From SZUA-22 sp963751695 (lineage in GTDB: Bacteria > Bacteroidota > Ignavibacteria > Ignavibacteriales > Melioribacteraceae), in the NCBI GenBank assembly GCA_963751695.1, contig CAVVVP010000009.1, forward strand, positions 310,001 to 374,000: a stretch of 64,000 nt of DNA, written 5' to 3'. How positions within the stretch are numbered: position 1 is the stretch's first letter; each line of letters opens with the position of its first letter. A program made the translations under genes and the position numbers. Below the pieces are notes generated by a model. That model was not told the DNA's origin. It did no database searches and saw only the letters and a program-made list of their open reading frames with translations. Positions 9,730 through 18,812 of this stretch are shown here, piece by piece.

Positions 9730-10139
9730 TTGTACCTAACCGTGCCGATTATAGTTCCGGCAAAATATGTTATACCCATTAAAATGACCAGATGTGCTAT
9801 TTCTGCATCATAAGAAATTAAATTTGTCTGGTCTAGCAGCGAATAACTGAGGCCGCATACTATTCCAACACCAAGTGATAATGCCATTGCTTCTAGTTGA
9901 ATTTTTTGTTGCATTTCATCAAGACCCTTTAGATGATTCTTATTAGCCACAATCATTCCAAAGCCAATTATTAGGTTGAATAAAATTGCAATAATGGATA
10001 AAAGAGAATCAGAATCCCACAAGAATTTATGACCGAAAGTTGCAATTGCCATTGAGACTGTCCAGGCAACAGTCCAGTAGGCTAAGCGTTTTGTATTTTC
10101 TTTTGTGCGTGTTGTCCAATCAATTCTATTTTTTTGCAT
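9726..10139 (-). CDS. Small four-helix membrane protein, partner of the XRE regulator
   Basis: I place the start at the ATG at 10139 because AAGGAG lies 8 bases upstream and the extra 20 residues of the longer frame (from 10199) would read through the promoter. The resulting 137-residue protein begins MQKNRIDWTTRTKEN and has four predicted transmembrane helices (about residues 20-38, 45-65, 85-104 and 113-133) with a short charged loop LKGLDEMQQKI. I recognise the arrangement (DUF2178-like membrane protein plus small XRE repressor) but not a function. It overlaps the regulator gene by 4 bases. Confidence 0.75.
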   Translation of the reverse strand: MQKNRIDWTTRTKENTKRLAYWTVAWTVSMAIATFGHKFLWDSDSLLSIIAILFNLIIGFGMIVANKNHLKGLDEMQQKIQLEAMALSLGVGIVCGLSYSLLDQTNLISYDAEIAHLVILMGITYFAGTIIGTVRYK

Positions 10140-10171
10140 AAGTAAAACTCCTTTGATATAATGTAAAATTA

Positions 10172-10211
10172 ACTTGACTAAAGATAATGCAAATGCCAAA
10201 TAAAGTCAAGT
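10172..10211 (-). promoter_or_regulatory. Promoter with inverted-repeat operator of the membrane protein/XRE operon
   Basis: On the minus strand TTGACT (10209-10204), a 17-base spacer and TATCTT (10186-10181) form a sigma-70-like promoter about 40 bases before the start codon at 10139. A perfect 8-bp inverted repeat, ACTTGACT at 10172-10179 and AGTCAAGT at 10204-10211, has one arm on the -35 box and the other near the expected transcription start. That placement suits repression by the XRE protein encoded in the same operon; this link is inferred. Confidence 0.55.
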
Positions 10212-10429
10212 ATCTTTTACAAAAAGAATAGTAGATATGACATTTCCATCGTTAACAGATTTTCCTTTCAGCGCATACCAGATAGTTAAAAGCTTGAAAA
10301 TAAAGTTGGTTTTAAGATAATCTTATTGTATAAGCATGAGAAAAGCCATCGAAGAAAGATAGTAGACTTAATATTTAGAGATATGAAATTTTATAATAAG
10401 TAATGAATAATATATTAAAAAAATTAATA

Positions 10430-10561
10430 CTACCAAAACATATACAACCGATTAGGCTGTGTAAAATTCAATTTGATTTTATTGGGATTTCGATTTATGC
10501 GAGATTTTAATTTTTCATTCTTTTTTTGAACAGAAGAAATTATATGCTTTAATTTATTCAT
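10430..10561 (-). CDS. 43-residue basic peptide with C-terminal Trp (candidate prenylated peptide precursor)
   Basis: A short gene with AGGAG 5 bases before the ATG at 10561. The product begins MNKLKHIISSVQKKNEKLKS and ends NRLYMFW, with a stop directly after the Trp. It is strongly basic and has no signal peptide. It lies 72 bp downstream of the isoprenoid-synthase-like gene on the same strand and appears to have its own promoter at 10587-10618. In Firmicutes, ComQ (same superfamily as the neighbour) prenylates a Trp near the C terminus of the ComX pheromone precursor, a peptide of similar size encoded directly downstream. By that analogy this may be the substrate peptide. No homologue is known to me and the role is inference; the ribosome-binding site and promoter make it likely to be a real gene. 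Confidence 0.55.
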   Translation of the reverse strand: MNKLKHIISSVQKKNEKLKSRINRNPNKIKLNFTQPNRLYMFW

Positions 10562-10586
10562 ATTAACTCCTAAGTTTAATTTAAGA

Positions 10587-10618
10587 TAAAACTACTTATT
10601 CCTTAAATAAAATGCAAA
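10587..10618 (-). promoter_or_regulatory. Candidate promoter of the Trp-ended peptide gene
   Basis: On the minus strand TTTG (10618-10615), 20 bases, then TAGTTTTA (10594-10587). The same hexamers and spacing (TTGCAT, 17 bases, TAGTTT) occur before the outer-membrane protein gene at 11754-11785, and the tRNA-fMet promoter has TTTG-N20-TATATTTC. It would place transcription start about 20 bases before the peptide start codon. Two short matches alone would be weak; the recurrence supports it. Confidence 0.45.
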
Positions 10619-10633
10619 TTGTTAACAACTATT

Positions 10634-11626
10634 TTATACAAGTTCAATGTCATTGTTGAAGCGATAATTTTGTATTTCATTATAAAGAGTTAATATTTCA
10701 TCATTACAATTCATGAAGTTTTTTCTGGCATTATCAAATAACATCTGAGTTGTATCATAAAATTTTAAGATTCTTTCTTTATCTAAAAAATCATCAATAA
10801 ATTCATGATTTATTTTATCTGAGTTACCATATTTTTCGTAAAAACCAGACATGACAAGTGTTTCTATACCTTGAGACAAATCTTCATATGCATCTGTGAT
10901 GTCATCTGCCATTTGAATTGCTGCTGCCCAGCTTATTAATCCATTAATCAGAGCATCTATATTTTCATGGTCTAATTCAGCTCGTAAAAATATCAATTCA
11001 AAAATCGCAAATAAAGGTGCGGCTTTAAAACCTATTTTTTCTGGCTTGTTCCAATCAAAAGGACAACTTTGCCATCTGTTTTGTTTTTCAAGGAATTCAA
11101 CTTCACTAAATAGCTGGATATACTTATTTATTATTTTAAAAGTATCATGAGACTTGAAAACATCAATTAGGATTTCCTCAGATTGGTGAATTAGAAAATT
11201 TCCTAAGATCGTATATTGTGATTCAAATTTATTTTGATCATTTTGAATGTCCAATAATCTGAAACCAACAGTCCCTGTAAATACTGCTTCAACAAGTTTG
11301 CTAAGCTTCCTTTTAGAAATATTTACTTTATTATGTGCAATCCAAAAGATTGCAAACGAGGTTGATACAGCAAGCGAGTTTTCATAGTAGCGGACTTGTT
11401 TAATTTGACGAATCAAATTTATATCATTTTTAAATATTGAAAGATTGTTTTCAATTACAGAATTAATTTCAATTCTGTATTGATCAACTAGATCTTTCGC
11501 TGTAATATTCTTTGAGAACATATTTATGAAAGATTCAAAAATAAAATCAGCATTTAGATCTAGCTCGTTAAATTTAGAACTAATGATTGAATTGTATATT
11601 TTTAATGATTTTTCCACATAGTCCAT
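10634..11626 (-). CDS. Class I isoprenoid-synthase-fold protein, ComQ/polyprenyl-synthetase-like
   Basis: A 330-residue all-helical protein. Residues 191-250 follow the second half of the trans-prenyltransferase signature: KIGFKAAPLF, then a helix, then AAIQMADDITDAYEDL, where DDITD (241-245) is the second Asp-rich motif that binds diphosphate through magnesium. The first Asp-rich motif is degenerate (LLDIQND at 124-130), which suggests an unusual substrate or altered chemistry. It is not a standard housekeeping polyprenyl synthase: it has no nearby isoprenoid genes and is much diverged. Its only companion is the 43-residue Trp-ended peptide gene 72 bp downstream, as in comQ-comX pairs. A terpene synthase or an inactive relative remain possible. 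The superfamily call is fairly safe, the peptide-prenylation role is inference. Confidence 0.65.
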   Translation of the reverse strand: MDYVEKSLKIYNSIISSKFNELDLNADFIFESFINMFSKNITAKDLVDQYRIEINSVIENNLSIFKNDINLIRQIKQVRYYENSLAVSTSFAIFWIAHNKVNISKRKLSKLVEAVFTGTVGFRLLDIQNDQNKFESQYTILGNFLIHQSEEILIDVFKSHDTFKIINKYIQLFSEVEFLEKQNRWQSCPFDWNKPEKIGFKAAPLFAIFELIFLRAELDHENIDALINGLISWAAAIQMADDITDAYEDLSQGIETLVMSGFYEKYGNSDKINHEFIDDFLDKERILKFYDTTQMLFDNARKNFMNCNDEILTLYNEIQNYRFNNDIELV

Positions 11627-11753
11627 ATTTAATTTCCATTCTATGATATAAAAATAACTGTGCCTAATATATTGTATTAAACATAGTTATTTGTCATGAA
11701 ACTTTCAAAGTACAAAAATGAGTAATATGCTTTTTTAAGTATTAAAATTTTTG

Positions 11754-11785
11754 TTTGCATTTAAGCTTTTAATATTTTAGTTTAA
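11754..11785 (+). promoter_or_regulatory. Candidate promoter of the 11863 outer-membrane protein gene
   Basis: TTTG at 11754-11757, a 20-base spacer and TAGTTTAA at 11778-11785, the Bacteroidota-type -33/-7 layout. It leaves a 5' untranslated region of about 70 bases holding an AT-rich inverted repeat (TATTATTATAA and TTATAATAATA around 11803-11829) before the AGGAGG ribosome-binding site. It is divergent from the isoprenoid-synthase-like gene. Confidence 0.45.
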
Positions 11786-11862
11786 ACCATTCTAGTAAAC
11801 TATTATTATAAAACAGATTATAATAATAGCACCTACAAATCAACTAACATTTAGGAGGCAGT

Positions 11863-13146
11863 ATGTTAAAAAAAATATTTTTTCTAACAATGACCCTTTT
11901 ATTGATAGTATCTGTTTCTTCCGGTCAAGATGTTAAAAAAACTGGAGGTATTGCAAGACTGGCAGGATTAGGTGCCAGCCCATACCTTGTTGATCCATAT
12001 TTCATAACGGTGAATCCTGCTTGGAGTGGTGTTTATAATGATTTCATCCTCTTAGACATTGGATCCAGTAATGGTGCTTTTGCTCCAGGTGGTAGCGGTC
12101 AGTATTTAGCAGGTAGTTTTAGTTTAAATGAAAACTGGACTATTGGAGCAGTGTTAACGAGAAATACATTTACTGGATTTGGTATTTCATTGGTTGATCC
12201 AGGGGCTAATAATTCTCTTGGTCTTCCGCTTGGGGGTGGGGGTGTTGTATCAACATTAAATAACAACGTTCCTGGTGCAGCTGTTTTGCCAATGGATCAA
12301 AACCTTGAATTGATGGGTACCCTTAAACTGGGTAAAATGATTCTTGGATTAGGAATAGCTATAGCTGGAACGACAAATGATTTTAATCCAGCAAATGGTG
12401 AATCAACGACTAATTCTGCAAGCCAATTTGGAATAAATGCTGGTATCCTTGTACCGTTGACTTCCAAAATTATGCTAGATGGAGGATTTTCATTTATAGC
12501 CCCTAGCGCTTCATATAAATCTCCAGTTGCGGGTGCAGCAGAAGCAAGTGCTAGTCAGACAATTCTTTTACTTAATGCCAGAGCATTCTGGAAAACATCT
12601 AGTAAATTTACTTTTGTTCCAGTATTAGCTTTTATGAGCCTTTCTGGTTCTGGTGAAACTGGGGGTACAAATAGTACTTCAGTTGATCTGCCTTCCACCT
12701 CATTATTCAGTCTTGGGTTAGGTGGAAACTACGTGGTGGGTGATTTTTTAATGACCGGAGGTATATCATTTACATCATTTAGTAATACGGAAGCTGCCGT
12801 AGAAAATGCGGCACCAGAATTATCTACTAGTGCGACAGCATTTCCAATATGGAACTTTGGTATTGAGTGGAACTTCATTGAATGGTTGGTGGCTAGACTT
12901 GGGTACATAGCAGTATCCGGTTCAGTAACCACAGAATCTGTTGCAACCACCACTGAAGTAAATGAAGCAATTGCCTCTTTCTTCTTACCAACAAATAGGG
13001 GAGCAACAGTAGGATTAGGATTACGTTTTGGAGATTTTTCTCTTGATGCAGTTGTCAATGAAGATATCTTACGACAAGGATTCAACAATATTGGCGGTGG
13101 TGGAGCAACATTCGCTTATATTTCAACAAGTTACGCTTTGCCATAA
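11863..13146 (+). CDS. Outer-membrane beta-barrel protein of unknown role
   Basis: A 427-residue protein with a strong AGGAGG ribosome-binding site and a signal peptide ending near SSGQD. The mature part alternates short amphipathic strands with Gly, Ser and Asn loops and ends with an aromatic-containing strand (FAYISTSYALP), the look of an outer-membrane barrel of about 14-16 strands. Stretches such as NFGIEWNFIEWLVARLGY and GATVGLGLRFGDFSLDAVVN are typical of the conserved Ignavibacteria/Bacteroidota barrel proteins. No substrate can be read from the sequence. It is monocistronic with a promoter upstream and an intrinsic terminator at 13173. Confidence 0.75.
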   Translation: MLKKIFFLTMTLLLIVSVSSGQDVKKTGGIARLAGLGASPYLVDPYFITVNPAWSGVYNDFILLDIGSSNGAFAPGGSGQYLAGSFSLNENWTIGAVLTRNTFTGFGISLVDPGANNSLGLPLGGGGVVSTLNNNVPGAAVLPMDQNLELMGTLKLGKMILGLGIAIAGTTNDFNPANGESTTNSASQFGINAGILVPLTSKIMLDGGFSFIAPSASYKSPVAGAAEASASQTILLLNARAFWKTSSKFTFVPVLAFMSLSGSGETGGTNSTSVDLPSTSLFSLGLGGNYVVGDFLMTGGISFTSFSNTEAAVENAAPELSTSATAFPIWNFGIEWNFIEWLVARLGYIAVSGSVTTESVATTTEVNEAIASFFLPTNRGATVGLGLRFGDFSLDAVVNEDILRQGFNNIGGGGATFAYISTSYALP

Positions 13147-13172
13147 TAGAAGAAGTTAAATTAAGTTTGAAT

Positions 13173-13204
13173 AAAATACCCCTACAAATAGGGGTATTTT
13201 TTTT
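13173..13204 (+). terminator. Rho-independent terminator
   Basis: A perfect 12-bp stem, AAAATACCCCTA (13173-13184) with TAGGGGTATTTT (13189-13200), loop CAAA, then more T residues. It ends the outer-membrane protein gene 27 bases after its stop. Confidence 0.9.
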
Positions 13205-13368
13205 ACTCTATAATTTTCCAAGACAGAGGGACCACATCGCTAAAAAATTACATAAGCGAAAATTCAAATAGCTATTATTTATAAAAAATGGTTTTAGTTA
13301 AAAGTTCGTAGCTAAATATTTTAAAAAACATTTAGTATTTTAAAATAATCAACAGAATATTTATTTCT

Positions 13369-14046
13369 ATGAACAATACTTTTAATATCGCGGCTTTCAT
13401 ACTTCTAGTAATTATTAATTTAACACTTACGAATTGTAAGAGTAACAGTATAAATTCTCCACAAGAGGGCGGCGCGATTGAAGGAAAAGTATCGAATTCT
13501 TTTACTGACCAAGGTCTTGCAAATGCTTTTATTGAACTAGAAGGAGGTTATTTTCAGTTACCTGATACCACAACAGACGAAAATGGTTCTTACAATTTTC
13601 ATAATGTTTCACAAGGAATTTATACTATTATCACTACAAAGTATGGGTATGAGGTAGGCAAAGATACCTTTACGGTTTACCCTGGAAATACTACCAAAGC
13701 AAATATAGCTTTAGATCCAGGAGAACTGATTGGGATTTGGAGTGCAACCGATATATATATTCCACAACTCAACCAAAATTATCTACTTAGTGAGTTGGGA
13801 CTCGAAATAGAAATTACTTTCGATGAAAATGGTGAGTATCGTGGAATCACGGCTGACAGCTTATCAAGTAATGTCAATGAAGGGAATTGGTATACCTCAG
13901 ATGGGGATCTAATAATTTTAGATCCGGAAATTGGTGAACATAAAGGCCAGTATATAATGGAAGAAAATGGACTTAAACTTAAGGATTGGGATGTAGATTA
14001 TCAAGGAGTTGTAATATCCGTTGATATCAATTTTATAAAACAATAG
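13369..14046 (+). CDS. Lipoprotein with carboxypeptidase-regulatory-like (CarbopepD) domain
   Basis: A 225-residue lipoprotein: the signal peptide ends in the lipobox LTNC (Cys23). Residues 36-115 form a carboxypeptidase-regulatory-like beta-sandwich (IEGKVSNSFTDQGLANAFI, TTDENGSYNFHNVSQGIYTI). The remaining 110 residues look like a lipocalin-type lipoprotein domain (GIWSATDIYIPQ, ITFDENGEYRGIT, GNWYTSDGDLIILDP). This two-domain lipoprotein layout is common in Bacteroidota and has no fixed function; it is expected at the outer membrane. It is a lone gene, convergent with the DUF1254 gene. Confidence 0.75.
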   Translation: MNNTFNIAAFILLVIINLTLTNCKSNSINSPQEGGAIEGKVSNSFTDQGLANAFIELEGGYFQLPDTTTDENGSYNFHNVSQGIYTIITTKYGYEVGKDTFTVYPGNTTKANIALDPGELIGIWSATDIYIPQLNQNYLLSELGLEIEITFDENGEYRGITADSLSSNVNEGNWYTSDGDLIILDPEIGEHKGQYIMEENGLKLKDWDVDYQGVVISVDINFIKQ

Positions 14047-14081
14047 GCTTGACCTACCCCAATGGTGTAACAATGTTAAAG

Positions 14082-15662
14082 TTAGTTTTTATCAACAAGT
14101 TCGAAATCACTTGGTTTCCAGGTCTTGTAGAACCAAGGTTCTAAAGGACCATATAGTCTAAAAATAGTATTCCATCCTTTACCGGGCACTGTTTGAATCC
14201 AATTATTTCCCATTCCTTTTGGAGACTTTGGTCCAATAAAAATATCATATGAGCCATCGTTATTTTGAACTAGTCCATCTTTGTTACTGTCAATACCCGG
14301 AAATCTTTCATCCGTTTGAAGCATAGATCTTGTTTGATTGTCATATATTGTGAATGACCAGAAATCTTTCATTGGGGCATTTGCCGGAATATTAACCTTA
14401 TAGGTTTTACTACCATCAAAGGTATTTCCCTCTTTGTCGGAATATGCTACAGCATACTGCGATCCTTTTCCAATAAGTTTTAAGCTCATTGCCGGAGTAA
14501 TACCGGTTGCATAAAAATGGAAAGCTCCTCTGGCATCTATTAGTCTAACGCCTTCATGTTCGAACAAATAACTTCTATAAGCGAGTGGATTAATCCATTG
14601 ACTATTTTCATATAGGTACATGTAGTCACTTCTTGGTTTAGACATTTGTGTCCGAACGATAGCAGCTCCAATTTTTGCGGCTTCTTCCAAAATCTTTTGC
14701 ATGCGCTCATCGGGCTTAAACTCTTTCCCTTTTTGTATGCCTATTGCAGCTAAGCTGCCCAGAATTTCCTTGCTTTCACCAAAGGAAGGTTCAGATTGAA
14801 CAACGGCATTTATTTCATTAAATATATGTGCATCCATTCGGTGGATGGTATTATTAACTTTACCAGACATATTCACAAAGTTCATAGCCGGTGGATTTTC
14901 TTTTTGTGATAAAGGATAAATTTTAAAAGTAGCTTTAGTTTCATCAATAGCAGGTTTTGGACTACCATCTCTTTGGAAACCTCGCCAAATTACCCAATGG
15001 CCATGTGTATTTGTTTTAGCTACGTGATAACCTACAGGAATCTTACCTTCATAAGATGAAGGAACTATTAAAAATTTTCCTCCTTTAGATTTATCTGGTC
15101 CTAAACGTCCAAAATCAATTACATATTTAAACCAATGGTCATTAATAAAGCCTAAAACATCCGGTGGAGTTTCTATTACCATCGGTTCATCACCAACTTC
15201 CAACCAAGCAGCCATATAAACGGAAGTTGTATTCGGAGTTAACCAGAATGCTTTGGAATCCATTAGCTGCTCAAATAAGAGAGCCGTTTTATTGGCTGGA
15301 CCAAACTCTTCAATTCCCCTTTTAAGGCCTTCCATTGAGGCAATGTGGATGCCATTAACATACGCATTTACCGCATTGTGCAAATCAATATAATCGTAAA
15401 CCTTATCTTCCGTTTCTGGCAATGGTACACCATCAAAGAAATTCAATTCACCTATTGTACTTGTATTTAAGGTATTTGGGGTTGAAATGCCCTTGGGAAT
15501 TTCTGTGGTCATTTTCATTTTTGGAATAGTAGTTGAATTAATCTTTTTCTCCGTTTGAGAATTATTACAGGAGATTAGCAAAACGGAAAGTATTATTCCA
15601 ATTAATAGGGTAGTCGTACTTCTAATATGTTCTAATTTGATTTTCATTTTTATAGTTGCCAA
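14082..15662 (-). CDS. DUF1254/DUF1214 lipoprotein
   Basis: A 526-residue protein (511 if it starts at the ATG at 15647, which directly begins MKIKLEHIRS). The signal peptide ends in the lipobox LLISC. The N-terminal half is DUF1254 (LHNAVNAYVNGIHIASMEGL, TPNTTSVYMAAWLEVGDEPM) and the C-terminal half DUF1214 (PMKDFWSFTIYDNQTRSML, GPKSPKGMGNNWIQTVPGKG). The family occurs widely in bacteria; its function is not established. No neighbour gives a clue. About 265 bp upstream on the same strand lies the 41-bp hairpin and a degenerate Crp-like site, so expression may depend on that leader. Confidence 0.85.
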   Translation of the reverse strand: MATIKMKIKLEHIRSTTTLLIGIILSVLLISCNNSQTEKKINSTTIPKMKMTTEIPKGISTPNTLNTSTIGELNFFDGVPLPETEDKVYDYIDLHNAVNAYVNGIHIASMEGLKRGIEEFGPANKTALLFEQLMDSKAFWLTPNTTSVYMAAWLEVGDEPMVIETPPDVLGFINDHWFKYVIDFGRLGPDKSKGGKFLIVPSSYEGKIPVGYHVAKTNTHGHWVIWRGFQRDGSPKPAIDETKATFKIYPLSQKENPPAMNFVNMSGKVNNTIHRMDAHIFNEINAVVQSEPSFGESKEILGSLAAIGIQKGKEFKPDERMQKILEEAAKIGAAIVRTQMSKPRSDYMYLYENSQWINPLAYRSYLFEHEGVRLIDARGAFHFYATGITPAMSLKLIGKGSQYAVAYSDKEGNTFDGSKTYKVNIPANAPMKDFWSFTIYDNQTRSMLQTDERFPGIDSNKDGLVQNNDGSYDIFIGPKSPKGMGNNWIQTVPGKGWNTIFRLYGPLEPWFYKTWKPSDFELVDKN

Positions 15663-15926
15663 TGTTTATGAATATTCTATTGTGCTTATCCGCCCAAATT
15701 ACCGGTATACGTGCTAATGTTTGGTTATTGTCAGATTAAATCAGATGCAAGTTATCTATAAATAGATTCATTGTCCATTTTTAATTATTGACCTACCATC
15801 TAATTGATTACAAGATTTACATTGAATCTGAATTTTACTACCCATATTGAACTCCTCAACTAATTTATAATTGCATTTATAAGAAGGTATAGAAGAAGAA
15901 ACTAGAGCTCAATAGAGATTATATAA

Positions 15927-15967
15927 AATAAAAAAGGTGAGAAGTCCCAGCCAAGTTCTTCTCACCT
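15927..15967 (-). repeat. 41-bp hairpin repeat, copy A (terminator- or attenuator-like on the minus strand)
   Basis: This 41-bp stretch is identical to 23955-23995. On the minus strand it reads AGGTGAGAAG, a 13-base loop AACTTGGCTGGGA, CTTCTCACCT, then six T residues, so it is shaped like an intrinsic terminator reading leftward. A degenerate Crp-like palindrome (TTGTGA-N6-GCACAG at 16023-16040) lies 55 bp upstream, the same spacing as at copy B. A third, diverged copy at 23221-23253 keeps the stem start GGTGAG and loop TGGCTGGG. No open frame longer than a few codons lies between the site and the hairpin. Confidence 0.75.
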
Positions 15968-16183
15968 TAATAAAGATTGTTCGTATTGTCATTCTAAATA
16001 TATTTCAACTTATCAAATCTAGTTGTGATGAGGGGCACAGAATCAATCAAACTGAGTATAGTTACACTGTGAAAATTAAAGGATCAAAAGTGTTTATTCT
16101 AAAAATTTATTTATGTTGCGTTTTTTAATAAGATAATCTATCTTATTGAAACAGCAAATAATTACAAAGAGGAGTTACAAAAG

Positions 16184-16966
16184 ATGGGATCACAAGAACT
16201 TCAAAACAGACTTTGGGGCAGACAGACTGAAGATTGGGCGAACATCCAAGAAAAAACTGGATTTAGTGGCTATGAATATTCAATGACTCAATTGGGATTG
16301 AATGAATCGAGAGACATATTGGATGTTGGATGTGGATCTGGAATATTCAGTGACTTTGCACATTCAAAAGGATTCTCTGTTACAGGAATTGATGCCTGTG
16401 AAAATCTAATTAAACATGCATACCAAAGAAACCCAAATATTCGCTTTCTCCATGGAGACATGGAAGAAATGTCTTTTAGTAACGATTCATTCGATGTTGT
16501 GTGTGGATTTAACTCATTTCAATATGCTGCCAATATTAAGAATGCATTTGCTGAAGCAAAAAGAGTCTTAAAAGACAAAGGAAAAATAGTAGTGATGATA
16601 TGGGGCAATAAAGAGGATTGTGAGGTTTCATCATATCTTAAAGCGGTTGGAAATTTATTACCTCCTCCACCTCCAGGAGCTGCTGGACCATTCGCATTAT
16701 CTGAAAACCAACTTCTAGAAAGTTTACTTGAAGAAACTAGATTTCAAATAGTAGATAACTGCGATGTAGATTCAATTTGGGAGTATACAGATAAACAAAC
16801 AGCCCTAAAGGGATTAAGTTCATCTGGACCAATAACCAAGGCCATTGAATATACGAGTGCTGAAGAAGTTGAGAAGACGATTTTGAATGCTATTGAACCC
16901 TATACTAACCCAGATGGGACAGTCGTTTATAAAAATAAATGGAGGGTAGTAACTGCCACCAGCTGA
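16184..16966 (+). CDS. SAM-dependent class I methyltransferase
   Basis: A 260-residue cytoplasmic protein with a GAGGAG ribosome-binding site. The SAM-binding motif I is DILDVGCGSGIFSDF at about residues 46-60, motif II VTGIDACENLI, and the motif before beta-4 is DSFDVVCGFNSFQYA, the Methyltransf_11 layout. A proline run (LLPPPPPGAAG) near residue 165 begins the substrate-binding cap. The substrate is unknown. It is monocistronic and lies about 520 bp from the left end of the mobile element. Confidence 0.85.
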   Translation: MGSQELQNRLWGRQTEDWANIQEKTGFSGYEYSMTQLGLNESRDILDVGCGSGIFSDFAHSKGFSVTGIDACENLIKHAYQRNPNIRFLHGDMEEMSFSNDSFDVVCGFNSFQYAANIKNAFAEAKRVLKDKGKIVVMIWGNKEDCEVSSYLKAVGNLLPPPPPGAAGPFALSENQLLESLLEETRFQIVDNCDVDSIWEYTDKQTALKGLSSSGPITKAIEYTSAEEVEKTILNAIEPYTNPDGTVVYKNKWRVVTATS

Positions 16967-17492
16967 GGTTTTCTTTTATTCAACAGTTCTAGAATATGAG
17001 GGTATTGATTCAACTGAATGAGCTATCCCCAAAAAAGAGATCCAATAGTTATATAGGGACAAAGGGGAATAAACTTCAATAAGATAATGTATTTACAATA
17101 GTATTTTATCAAGTGGGGCGATTTTACGGAACGTCTCGGAATAAAACCCATTTACGGGATGTAATGAATATGATAACATTAAAACCACATTCGACCTCGT
17201 TAAATCGAACGCTGGGGGCATTAAAATCAATTTATATCGTTTCTAGGATTACAAATTCCACAATCAAAAATTTTCATCCCAAAATTAATATAAAAACTTG
17301 TTACCAATATTATTGAATAAGGTCTATTTAGCTTGTTTTCTAACATATTTATCTTATCTTCTTATCTACAATTACATAATTTCAATAACAATTTTCTAGG
17401 CTCATTTGCTGTAGATAAATTTGTAAACTTATTTAGGACATTTAGTTAAAAATGAGTTTAATGGTTGGGAAAAAGTCTGTCAAGTGGTATAA
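16967..17492. other. Gap of about 525 bp without a supported gene
   Basis: AT-rich spacer between the methyltransferase gene and the left repeat of the mobile element. The one frame of 67 codons here (17113-17316, GTG start) has no ribosome-binding site and an unremarkable composition, so I do not call it. No tRNA, hairpin with a T run or long repeat was seen. Confidence 0.5.
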
Positions 17493-17589
<97 letters not shown>

Positions 17590-17669
17590 AATTACAATAG
17601 GTTAAGGGTAATTGATTACATTTCTGTGCATTCATTGATTACTTTTAGGGCTTAGAAAGGAGATATAGT

Positions 17670-18677
17670 ATGTTTCTTTCTAAGCGTTCAAATGGATTTT
17701 ATTATGTGTTTTATGAAAATCAGAATGGTAAAAGAACATGTAAATCAACAAAAACTAAAATTAAAAAGGAGGCTTATAAATATTTAGTTAGTTTCTCAAC
17801 ACACCTTGATGAAATAAAATCATTATCCTTTCAAGAGCTTACGCTCAAGGAATTTAGATGGAAATTTCTTAAATATTCTGAAATTCATCACACTTTGAAA
17901 ACCACTCTCACTTACAGAACCACTTTTAATTTCTTACTGAACTATTGCGGTGACAAAAATATCAACCAGATTACGAATATTGAACTGGAAGAGTTTATTC
18001 AGCAGAGAATAAATAAAGTTTCGCTGCACGCTGGAAGAAAAGATTTGATCAACATCAAAGCTTGCTTCAATTGGGCAGTTAAAATGAATCTGTTAAGAAT
18101 AAATCCAGCAGCAAATCTAAAAAGGATTAAAAAACCTGAGAAACAACCTTTGTTTTTCAGTACAGAAGATTTTCAAAAACTATTAGAAGTCATTGAAAAT
18201 CCAGATATTAAAGCTATTGTTATTCTCGCAGTTAATACAGGAATGAGGCAAATGGAGATGATAACGCTCCAATGGAATCAAATTAATTTAGAAGCAAGAT
18301 ATATTGTGCTTGATAATCAGAATCACACTACAAAAAGTAAAAAAGTAAGAACCATACCTTTGAATAACTCATGTATCTCGATTCTCAAGAATATATCTAA
18401 AACAATAAATAGTGAAAATGTTTTTAATTACAATGGTTCACAAATTAAACAAGATTATTTAGTTAAAAATTTTAAGAGATATGTAATTAAAGCTCAGTTA
18501 AATCTTAAACTGAATTTCCATTCACTAAGACACACCTTTGCTTCTTGGCTGGTTCAAAAGGGTGTTAGCATCTATCAAGTTTCAAAATTACTTGGACACG
18601 CAGATATAAAAACAACTGAAATCTATTCGCATCTGAGAACTGAGGATTTATCCGATGTAGTAAAACTGCTAGAATAA
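17670..18677 (+). CDS. int: Tyrosine integrase of the tRNA-fMet mobile element
   Basis: A 335-residue site-specific recombinase with AAGGAG before the ATG. Residues 1-50 form the arm-binding region, 55-155 the SAM-like core-binding domain, and 165-330 the catalytic domain. Catalytic residues are visible: R193 (NTGMRQMEM), a Lys in the KSKKVR beta-hairpin (224-228), H284 and R287 (HSLRHTF), H310 (LLGHAD) and the nucleophile Y319 (EIYSHL). All are intact, so it should be active. It lies 80 bp inside the left repeat and reads into the element, the usual position for an integrase that recombines at the adjacent tRNA site. Confidence 0.95.
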   Translation: MFLSKRSNGFYYVFYENQNGKRTCKSTKTKIKKEAYKYLVSFSTHLDEIKSLSFQELTLKEFRWKFLKYSEIHHTLKTTLTYRTTFNFLLNYCGDKNINQITNIELEEFIQQRINKVSLHAGRKDLINIKACFNWAVKMNLLRINPAANLKRIKKPEKQPLFFSTEDFQKLLEVIENPDIKAIVILAVNTGMRQMEMITLQWNQINLEARYIVLDNQNHTTKSKKVRTIPLNNSCISILKNISKTINSENVFNYNGSQIKQDYLVKNFKRYVIKAQLNLKLNFHSLRHTFASWLVQKGVSIYQVSKLLGHADIKTTEIYSHLRTEDLSDVVKLLE

Positions 18678-18812
18678 AAAATATTCCCCCAAAGCTGGAT
18701 TCTAACCATTGAAAATCATACAATATTCATAGGAGATGTACTTTTAATAAAAAAAGTGAAAATAATTTTTCACATTATTGGAAATATTCAGAAATAAATC
18801 GTATATCTATAA

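Noticed and set aside
17113..17316. 67-codon frame left of the mobile element
   Set aside because: GTG start without a ribosome-binding site, no recognisable composition or neighbour; likely chance.
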